From contig CANKZO010000008.1 of assembly GCA_947488485.1 (NCBI GenBank), positions 1-37,928 on the forward strand: a stretch of DNA of 37,928 nt. Reading direction: 5' to 3'. Positions 32,677 through 37,928 of this stretch are shown here, one piece after another. Position numbers and translations under genes: made by a program. The notes beneath the pieces were generated by a model that saw only the letters and a list, made by a program, of their open reading frames with translations, was not told the origin of the DNA and did no database searches. This DNA comes from Opitutia bacterium (GTDB lineage Bacteria > Verrucomicrobiota > Verrucomicrobiae > Opitutales > UBA953). Numbering within the stretch: the stretch's first letter is position 1; every line of letters starts with the position of its first letter.

Positions 32677-32751
32677 GACGGTAACGTGACGTTTCGCCGA
32701 GCCGTTGCAAATCGGACTTGCTCCGCCGTCTCGTCCGTCAACCAATCGCCC

Positions 32752-33720
32752 GTGCGCTTCGTCGCCACCGCCCTCCTCCTCTGCGCCGCGCTCACCGCGG
32801 AGACGGCCGCCCAGACGCGCTACTCGACCCAAGGGATGACCGTGGCGGGGCAGATCTGCGTCGACGCCTCGACCGGCGCCGTGCTGTCACAGAAACTGGC
32901 GGACTTCCCGGCGGACCCGGCCAGCGTGACGAAGCTGATGACCTTCCTCCTTGTCCTCGAGGATCTCCGCGACGGGCGGACGACGCTGCGCAGCCGCGTG
33001 GGCGTCACCAAGGAAGCCGCGGCCACCGGGGGCTCGCAGGTCTGGCTGGCCGTCGGCGAGACGTTCACGGTGGAAGACATGCTCTACGCGCTGATGCTCC
33101 AATCCGCCAATGACGTCGCGGTGGCCTTGGCCGTCGACCGGGCCGGCAGCACGGCGGCCTTCGTCGCCCGCATGAACCGCCGGGCGGCCGAACTCGGCAT
33201 GACGCGCACCCGCTATGTCTCGCCCAATGGGCTGACCGAAGGCCGTGGTCCGCATGACAGCTCGACCGCCCGCGACCTGGCCCGGCTCGGCGTCGTACTC
33301 TGCGGCATGCCCGAAGCCCTGCGCTTCACCTCGGCCAAACGTCACGTCCTCCACCGCCCGCTCAAGCCGATGGAGATGCTCAACCACAACCATCTGCTGG
33401 CCTCGTTCCCCGGCTGCGATGGGCTGAAGACCGGCTACACCTCGAGCGCCCAGGCCTCGATCATGACCACGGCCAAGGCCGGACCCCACCGGGTCATCGC
33501 GGTCGTGCTCGGTTGCCGCAGCCCCCATGGCGGTAAGGCCTCCCAGCGCCTGCGGGATGACTTGGCCGCCACCCTGATGCGGGAAGGCCTGGCCAAACTC
33601 CAGGCCCAGGCGGCCGCCCAAGCCCGCCTGCCAGCGCTGAAGCAAGCCCCCAAGATCAGCGTAAAACCCAAGGAAGAGCCCGGTTTCTGGGACTGGCTGG
33701 GGGATTTGTTTAGCTTCTAA
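32752..33720 (+). CDS. D-alanyl-D-alanine carboxypeptidase (peptidase S11)
   Basis: The GTG start at 32752 gives 322 residues with an immediate signal peptide (MRFVATALLLCAALTAETAA). The longer upstream frame overlaps sixA on the other strand and is rejected. The penicillin-binding motifs are complete: SVTK at 58-61 (nucleophile Ser58), SAN at 118-120 and KTG at 226-228. It would trim the terminal D-Ala of peptidoglycan stem peptides in the periplasm. The C-terminus, EEPGFWDWLGDLFSF, is short and amphipathic and could anchor it peripherally, as in DacA-type enzymes; the usual C-terminal beta domain (PBP5_C) is absent. recA follows 100 bp downstream. Confidence 0.92.
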   Translation: MRFVATALLLCAALTAETAAQTRYSTQGMTVAGQICVDASTGAVLSQKLADFPADPASVTKLMTFLLVLEDLRDGRTTLRSRVGVTKEAAATGGSQVWLAVGETFTVEDMLYALMLQSANDVAVALAVDRAGSTAAFVARMNRRAAELGMTRTRYVSPNGLTEGRGPHDSSTARDLARLGVVLCGMPEALRFTSAKRHVLHRPLKPMEMLNHNHLLASFPGCDGLKTGYTSSAQASIMTTAKAGPHRVIAVVLGCRSPHGGKASQRLRDDLAATLMREGLAKLQAQAAAQARLPALKQAPKISVKPKEEPGFWDWLGDLFSF

Positions 33721-33751
33721 CCCCCGGCCAGAAGGGGGTGGAAAGAAGTAG

Positions 33752-33765
33752 TGAACATTTGTTCA
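33752..33765. promoter_or_regulatory. SOS-type LexA operator upstream of recA
   Basis: TGAAC-ATTT-GTTCA is a perfect 14-bp palindrome with the core GAAC-N4-GTTC, the form of Gram-positive (DinR-type) LexA boxes. It ends 55 bp before the recA ATG, in the only clear promoter-sized gap, which fits LexA control of recA. No lexA gene is in the window to confirm the recognition type. Confidence 0.8.
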
Positions 33766-33820
33766 TTTTGCTTGCCACGTTCGCCGTGCCCGGCAAATTC
33801 CATTCCGCATACCCAACGTT

Positions 33821-34903
33821 ATGTCCGCCAAATCCGAACCCACCGCTAAGGAAAAATCTGCCAACCAGGCAGCCGAGAAGAAGACCCTCGATCTGGCTCT
33901 CTCCGCCATCAACAAGCAGTATGGCGACGGCACCCTGATGCGCATGGGAGACGCGACCAAGATGCAGGTCTCGTCCGTCTCCACTGGCTCGGTCGCCATC
34001 GACCTTGCCTTGGGCGTCGGCGGCCTCCCCCGCGGCCGTATCGTCGAGATCTTCGGCCCGGAATCCTCCGGTAAGACGACCCTCTGTCTCTCCATCATCG
34101 CCGAGATCCAGCGCCAGGGCGGCAACGCCGTCTTTGTCGACGTCGAACACGCCCTCGACCCTCGCTACTCTAAGGTAGTCGGCGTCGACCTCGATAACCT
34201 CCTGGTCTCCCAGCCTGAATCCGGCGAAGACGCCCTCAATATCGTCGAAACCCTCATCCGCTCCGGCGCCGTCGATGTGGTCGTCATCGACTCCGTCGCC
34301 GCCCTCGTCTCGAAGCAGGAACTCGACGGCCAGATGGGCGACGCCACCGTCGGCGTCCAGGCCCGTATGATGAGCCAGGCCATGCGCCGCCTCACGGCCG
34401 CCATCAGCCGTACCAACTGTATCTGTATCTTCACGAATCAGATTCGCGAAAAGATCGGCGTGATGTTCGGTAGCCCCGAAACCACCCCCGGCGGCCGTGC
34501 CCTGAAGTTCTTCTCCTCCGTCCGTATCGACATCCGTCGCATCGGCCAGATCAAGGAGCCTTCCGGTAAGGTCATCGGCAATCGCACCAAGGTGAAGGTC
34601 GTGAAGAACAAGGTCGCCCCTCCCTTCACGGAGTGCGAGTTCGACATCATGTACACCGAAGGCATCTCCCGCTCCGGCTCCGTCCTCGACCTCGGTATCG
34701 AACACAAGATCCTCGAGAAGAAGGGCGCCTGGATCGCCTATAACGGCCAGCTCATCGGCCAGGGCCGCGAAGCCGCCAAGGACTACCTCATCAAGAACCC
34801 GAAGGTCCTGGAGGAAATCCAGAAGACCATCATGGAGAAGGTCCAGGTCGTCGGCGGCATGACCCTCGGCGTCGGCGTCGCCGAGAACGTCACGGCCGAA
34901 TAA
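33821..34903 (+). CDS. recA: RecA recombinase
   Basis: The 360 residues are of normal family length. This is the ATP-dependent strand-exchange protein of homologous recombination and coprotease for LexA. Walker A is GPESSGKTT (79 on), and Walker B/core motifs include [11 protein letters not shown] and [20 protein letters not shown]. The L2 region [20 protein letters not shown] and [19 protein letters not shown] are typical. The C-terminal tail is short and not strongly acidic. No intein or frameshift is seen. The leader (cgcatacccaacgtt) has no Shine-Dalgarno sequence, and an SOS-type palindrome lies upstream. A hairpin terminator follows the stop. Confidence 0.98.
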   Translation: MSAKSEPTAKEKSANQAAEKKTLDLALSAINKQYGDGTLMRMGDATKMQVSSVSTGSVAIDLALGVGGLPRGRIVEIFGPESSGKTTLCLSIIAEIQRQGGNAVFVDVEHALDPRYSKVVGVDLDNLLVSQPESGEDALNIVETLIRSGAVDVVVIDSVAALVSKQELDGQMGDATVGVQARMMSQAMRRLTAAISRTNCICIFTNQIREKIGVMFGSPETTPGGRALKFFSSVRIDIRRIGQIKEPSGKVIGNRTKVKVVKNKVAPPFTECEFDIMYTEGISRSGSVLDLGIEHKILEKKGAWIAYNGQLIGQGREAAKDYLIKNPKVLEEIQKTIMEKVQVVGGMTLGVGVAENVTAE

Positions 34904-34929
34904 TCAATCGTTGTTGGCTAGCCATAGCC

Positions 34930-34960
34930 CGGGCCGCACGCAAGTGCGGCCCGTTTCATT
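34930..34960 (+). terminator. Terminator hairpin after recA
   Basis: CGGGCCGCAC (34930-34939) pairs perfectly with GTGCGGCCCG (34944-34953) around a GCAA tetraloop. The T-tract is weak (TTTCATT). It lies 26 bp after the recA stop. On the opposite strand it could also stop transcription from the SGNH lipoprotein gene, but no T-run supports that. Confidence 0.8.
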
Positions 34961-34972
34961 GGCGGGGTCCGC

Positions 34973-36268
34973 TCAGCGCACCTCTTCGACCTTGAGGGTC
35001 GAATCGACGGGCTTGATCGTCGCCTGCAGCGCGGCAGCCAGGCGGTCGAACTCGACCTGCGAGCTCTTCACGACGGCTTCCATGTCCTTCTTGGCCTCGG
35101 GGCTCCGGAAGAGGGTCTTGATCTGTTTGGTCTCATAGGCCTGCTTCTCTTCCACGGCCTTCCAGATCTTCGCGAAGGTCGGCGAGGTAGGATTCTGAGG
35201 GAACACCGCCGCGAGGTTCACGCCCTTGGCGAGCTCGGCGGCGGTGAAGATCTTGGAGGCGTCGCCCCAGGTGACCTTCACCTGAGCGGTCTTGGCGCCG
35301 GCGACACGCAGGGTCAGGCGGTTCAGCTTCTTCTGGAAATCAGCCAGGGCCACGCCGGCGGCGATCGAGCCGTCCTTGGTGACGTCGCCCGGCTCAAAGG
35401 AAGCAGGAATCCGGAAGCTGCGCAGCGAGATCAGGCCGCCCTCGGACTTCATGATACGCTGGCCATAGCGGGCGTTGGCCTGGCCGCTCGCGAGGTCGAC
35501 GTCGATCTGGCCGACGTCGCCGCGCAGGCCGAGGCCTTCGAGGAAAGCGGTGGCCATCATGACGTGACCAGCCCAGCCGGGGTGCACGCCATCGTTGCCC
35601 TCGAGCTTGAAGCCTTCCCCATACTTGGCCCGGGTCTCATGGCCCTTCACGAGCATCGGCCAGTAGACGTCGGCGAACGCGACCTGCTCGGCCTGCGCGA
35701 CCTCGATGTTGATGTTCCGGAAATTGAGCAGCGCGAGGTTGAGCTCCTGCCAGGTGCCCTTCGCGGACTTCACCCACGGCGGGACGGAATGGATCGTGCC
35801 CGAGGAGCCCAGCACGACGCGCGCGCCGGCCTCCTTGAACTTACGCACGACGGCGGTCTGGTTAGCGCGATAGGTCGCGGCGATGGCGTCGTCCTGCGGC
35901 ACGTAGCGGAAGTCGTTCATGCCGTAGCAGGTGGTGGCGATGGTGGGCTTGAAACGCAGGACGTCGTTGTCGATGCGCTTGAGGAAGCCGCCGGCCTGCT
36001 CGCCGCTCCAGCCATGCTGGCGGACGGTGACGTGCAGGTCGGAGCGCGCGGCGACGATATACGCCTCCATCAGCAGGCTGTATTTCTTCTGCTCGGTGAT
36101 CGAGTCGCCGCAGATCGCGAGGCGGTCGCCCTTCTGGAGCAACGGCGCGGGCGTCCTGGGGGCGAGCAGGCCGACATACTCAGGCGGGACGATCTCGGGC
36201 CGAGGCTGGGTCTGCTGGCAACCGACCAGGCCGAGACAGAGGAGAAGAAGCGCGCAGGGGTATCGCAT
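34973..36268 (-). CDS. SGNH/GDSL hydrolase lipoprotein
   Basis: This 431-residue protein has a lipoprotein signal (MRYPCALLLLCLGLVGC; lipobox LVGC, Cys17). SGNH motifs are ICGDSITEQ (Ser56), a GWSGEQAGGF block II, CYGMNDFR (Asn118) and DGVHPGWAGH (Asp226, His229). The C-terminal ~180 residues hold a beta region and a helical Lys/Glu-rich tail (YETKQIKTLFRSPEAKKD). It is probably an acetylesterase anchored at a membrane, acting on glycans. It shares little sequence with the SGNH hydrolase encoded at 29039-30328 and has a different block I (GDSIT versus GGSIT). The gene converges on recA. Confidence 0.88.
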   Translation of the reverse strand: MRYPCALLLLCLGLVGCQQTQPRPEIVPPEYVGLLAPRTPAPLLQKGDRLAICGDSITEQKKYSLLMEAYIVAARSDLHVTVRQHGWSGEQAGGFLKRIDNDVLRFKPTIATTCYGMNDFRYVPQDDAIAATYRANQTAVVRKFKEAGARVVLGSSGTIHSVPPWVKSAKGTWQELNLALLNFRNINIEVAQAEQVAFADVYWPMLVKGHETRAKYGEGFKLEGNDGVHPGWAGHVMMATAFLEGLGLRGDVGQIDVDLASGQANARYGQRIMKSEGGLISLRSFRIPASFEPGDVTKDGSIAAGVALADFQKKLNRLTLRVAGAKTAQVKVTWGDASKIFTAAELAKGVNLAAVFPQNPTSPTFAKIWKAVEEKQAYETKQIKTLFRSPEAKKDMEAVVKSSQVEFDRLAAALQATIKPVDSTLKVEEVR

Positions 36269-36566
36269 GCCTTCCTTTTACCGATTTGGAGCGATGAATC
36301 ACTCCTCTTCTCTCCCCTGCTTGCTTTTCGCGGAGTTTTTCTTCATATTGACTGTCCCCTGCGGTGTTCGACACCCGCGGCAGCCTCCCTTCCCTACGAA
36401 CATAATATACGGGAGGTGCGACCCGACCGGCCTCGTCCGAGCCGTGGCAACGTACCGCCCACCTAAATCCAGGAATAAGTGGAGCTCCAATCGGAATCGG
36501 CACAGGCGGGGACCCTTTCAAGACGACAGATGACAGAGGTAAGATGACGGATGACAGGAAAGGATA

Positions 36567-36580
36567 GCACCAAGTGGTGC
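36567..36580. repeat. Short perfect hairpin
   Basis: GCACCA and TGGTGC pair perfectly around a 2-nt AG spacer, too small for a stable loop as RNA without opening the inner pair. It lies just before the branched repeat at 36599. Confidence 0.6.
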
Positions 36581-36598
36581 CCTAGTCTGATCTGCCTC

Positions 36599-36656
36599 AG
36601 GTAGGGTTGAGCGCCCTCGCTCAACCGCGGCTGACCAAGGGTGGTCAGCCCTACCT
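36599..36656. repeat. Three-way-junction (cloverleaf-like) inverted repeat, REP/BIME-like
   Basis: Outer arms AGGTAG (36599-36604) and CTACCT (36651-36656) enclose two perfect 9-bp hairpins. The first is GGTTGAGCG / CGCTCAACC with loop CCCT (36605-36626). The second is GGCTGACCA / TGGTCAGCC with loop AGGG (36629-36650). A 2-nt GC linker separates them. All 24 pairs are Watson-Crick. The two loops are CCCT and AGGG, complementary to each other, so the loops could kiss. It has the look of a dispersed REP-type palindromic element mobilised by a Y1 (RAYT) transposase; no such gene is present here. Confidence 0.85.
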
Positions 36657-36673
36657 CAAGACAGTCTCAAAAC

Positions 36674-36757
36674 CGCAAAAGGGAAACCGGAGACCGGAAG
36701 ATGAGCTAGGGGGGCAATGCCCGCAGCTAACAATCCGGTCTCCGGTCTCCCTTTGCG
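36674..36757. repeat. Long imperfect inverted repeat
   Basis: The left arm (36674-36698) and right arm (36734-36757) are reverse complements apart from one extra A and one mismatch. Each arm itself contains a short direct duplication (ACCGG-AG-ACCGG and its complement). The ~35-bp centre carries a smaller hairpin, GGGCA/TGCCC. It ends 9 bp before the DUF1552 stop codon, where it could also act as a transcription or mRNA-end structure. Confidence 0.75.
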
Positions 36758-36765
36758 TTGTACCT

Positions 36766-37928
36766 TTAGCCGAGGTTTAACGCCCCGCCTTCGCAGAGGC
36801 TCGGATTACCGAACGTCTTCATGGGGTGGCCGAAACCTTGGGCGATCGACATGAGCAGGCGGTTGTGCGGCTCCTTCTTGAACTTGAGCGCCCGCCCGGC
36901 CTTGAAGCCAAGGCCGCCGCCAAGGAGCACCCAAGGGATGTCCTCGTGCGTGTGGCTGTTGCCCTTCCCGAGTTCGTTGGTCCACACGATCGTGGTGTTG
37001 TCCAGCATGTTGCCCTTGCCGTCCGGCTCCGGGGTCTCCTGCAGGCGCTTGGCGAGGAAGGCGATCTGCTCGGCGAACCAGGTGTTGATCTTGGTGAGCT
37101 TGTCGACCGAGCCGGTGTTGAGATCCGGATCGTGCGAAAGCGCGTGGTGGCCTTCGTCGATGCCGATCCACTTCATACGGGCGCTGCCGACGGAATTGGT
37201 GAACTGGAACGTCGAGACGCGCGCCATGTCGTTCTGGAAGGCGCTGATGAGGAGTTCGGTCTGCAGCCGCGTCAGCTGCGGGATGCTGTCATTTTCGAGC
37301 GGGACGCCCGGCTCCGGCGGATGCGGCACCTTGAGGGCCGCCTGCGACTGGCTTTCCTTGAGGCCGCGCTCGAGCTCGCGCAAGGCGGTCGCGTGCTGGT
37401 CCAGCAGCGCGCGGTCGCCCTTGTCCACGGCGTTGGCGACCTTGGCGATGTCGTCCTTGAGTCCGTCAAGGACGGAGCCGAGGTTCTCGCCTTCCTTCAT
37501 CGAGCCATAGAGCTTGTCGAAGAGTTCATAAGGGCTGGAGATCGGCGCGACGGGCTGATTGGCGCCGGCGTAGCTCCAGCGCGTCCACGGATCGGCACGG
37601 TTACCGACGGCGACGCCGATCTCGAGGGAGCCGAAGCGGGTCTTGGTCTGCGGGTTCGCCTGGAGATAGGTGCGGAGGGTCTGGTCAATGGAAGGACCGC
37701 TGGCCCAGCCGGCGGGAGCGCCGCCGCCGCCCATGATGTTGCCCGGGAAGAGCTCGATGCCGGTGAGCAGGCAGCTCATGCCGCGCATGTGCGAATCGCC
37801 GTCACCGCGGACGCGGTTGTTCACGCCCTTGAGCGTGAGCAGCTTGTCCTTGAAAGGCTCGAAGGGCTTCATGATCGCCTTGAGCCGGAAGTCGGCGCCT
37901 TCCTCGTCGGGCCAGAAGGCCGGCGGGA
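36766..37928 (-). CDS. DUF1552 protein, N-terminus beyond the window
   Basis: The frame is open to the window edge (…PPAFWPDEEGADFRLKAI before the internal Met at 37872), so the first part of the gene is missing. The visible ~387 residues match DUF1552 (PF07586), including PFEPFKDKLLTLKGVNNRV, DGDSHMRGMSCLLTG, IDEGHHALSHDPDLN, NTTIVWTNELGKGNSHTHED and IPWVLLGGGLGFKAGRAL. DUF1552 proteins are exported (Tat-type in many cases), abundant in Planctomycetota and Verrucomicrobiota, and usually sit beside a cytochrome-containing DUF1592/DUF1588 protein. Their reaction is unknown; the neighbour would lie off the window. The family resembles DUF1501 and sulfatase/phosphatase folds. Confidence 0.92.
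   Translation of the reverse strand, partial: PPAFWPDEEGADFRLKAIMKPFEPFKDKLLTLKGVNNRVRGDGDSHMRGMSCLLTGIELFPGNIMGGGGAPAGWASGPSIDQTLRTYLQANPQTKTRFGSLEIGVAVGNRADPWTRWSYAGANQPVAPISSPYELFDKLYGSMKEGENLGSVLDGLKDDIAKVANAVDKGDRALLDQHATALRELERGLKESQSQAALKVPHPPEPGVPLENDSIPQLTRLQTELLISAFQNDMARVSTFQFTNSVGSARMKWIGIDEGHHALSHDPDLNTGSVDKLTKINTWFAEQIAFLAKRLQETPEPDGKGNMLDNTTIVWTNELGKGNSHTHEDIPWVLLGGGLGFKAGRALKFKKEPHNRLLMSIAQGFGHPMKTFGNPSLCEGGALNLG

Larger units (their letters stand above)
36269..36765. other. Non-coding, repeat-rich intergenic region
   Basis: About 500 bp without a credible gene; the longest frames have no start context or recognisable product. Promoter signals for the SGNH lipoprotein should lie near 36270-36420, where AT-rich ATAATATAC occurs at about 36402-36411. 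From 36500 on it is built of repeats: imperfect direct copies of AGATGACAG/GGATGACAGG (36526-36558), a small hairpin, a branched inverted repeat and a second long inverted repeat, listed separately. Confidence 0.7.

Noticed and set aside
36299..36490. 63-codon minus-strand frame in the repeat-rich intergenic region
   Set aside because: No homology I recognise, no start context, and it overlaps likely promoter sequence of the SGNH lipoprotein gene.

Overview
The window looks like a chromosomal segment of a GC-rich Verrucomicrobiota bacterium, probably of the Opitutae side. The reasons are a five-gene pilus-like locus laid out like Amuc_1098-1102 of Akkermansia, a cluster of PVC-type sugar genes (ThuA, DUF1080, ketose-3-epimerase-like), a DUF1552 protein, two SGNH hydrolases, and translation starts that nearly all lack a Shine-Dalgarno sequence. 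The taxonomy is an inference; there is no rRNA here to settle it. Apart from one ~500 bp repeat-rich intergenic stretch the region is densely coding, and I see no prophage, IS element or CRISPR array.

Region by region. 1-2319 (minus): a GYF_2-like ORF fragment at the edge, a GYF_2/Yip1-type membrane protein, tRNA-Arg(TCT), folE2 and tRNA-Thr(CGT). 2430-6181 (plus): a NahK-like sugar kinase, a CvpA-like membrane protein, then two adjacent paralogues of an unrecognised coiled-coil family (one exported, one cytosolic) closed by a strong terminator. 6187-14772 (minus): a 5'-3' exonuclease, then the pilus operon, transcribed as Ig-like periplasmic protein, PilM-PilN fusion, PilO-like protein, single-TM protein, long secretin, and ended by a terminator. 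14895-17369 (plus): a translationally overlapped znuACB zinc/manganese importer diverging from the pilus operon. 17370-19268 (minus): nfeD, floA and a small TM protein, a membrane-microdomain operon. 19397-20535 (plus): a phage CII-like HTH regulator and peptide deformylase. 20536-21999 (minus): ptsH (HPr) and an unknown exported protein.

22145-25611 (plus): pdhA-pdhB-pdhC, encoding pyruvate dehydrogenase E1 alpha, E1 beta and E2 but not E3, with a terminator. 25621-30328 (minus): an SDR lacking the catalytic Tyr, then the ThuA, DUF1080 and epimerase genes, which may together process 3-keto-sugars, then an SGNH hydrolase. 30443-36268: a YdjM-type membrane protein, TonB, SixA phosphatase, an S11 D,D-carboxypeptidase, recA preceded by a perfect GAAC-N4-GTTC SOS-type operator, and an SGNH lipoprotein. 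36269-36765 is non-coding and holds a three-way-junction inverted repeat and a second long inverted repeat. The window ends inside a DUF1552 gene.

The points most worth following up are the Akkermansia-type pilus locus with its PilM-PilN fusion, the unknown paralogue pair at 4424-6129, the cloverleaf-like repeat at 36599-36656, the recA operator, and the near-absence of Shine-Dalgarno sequences.
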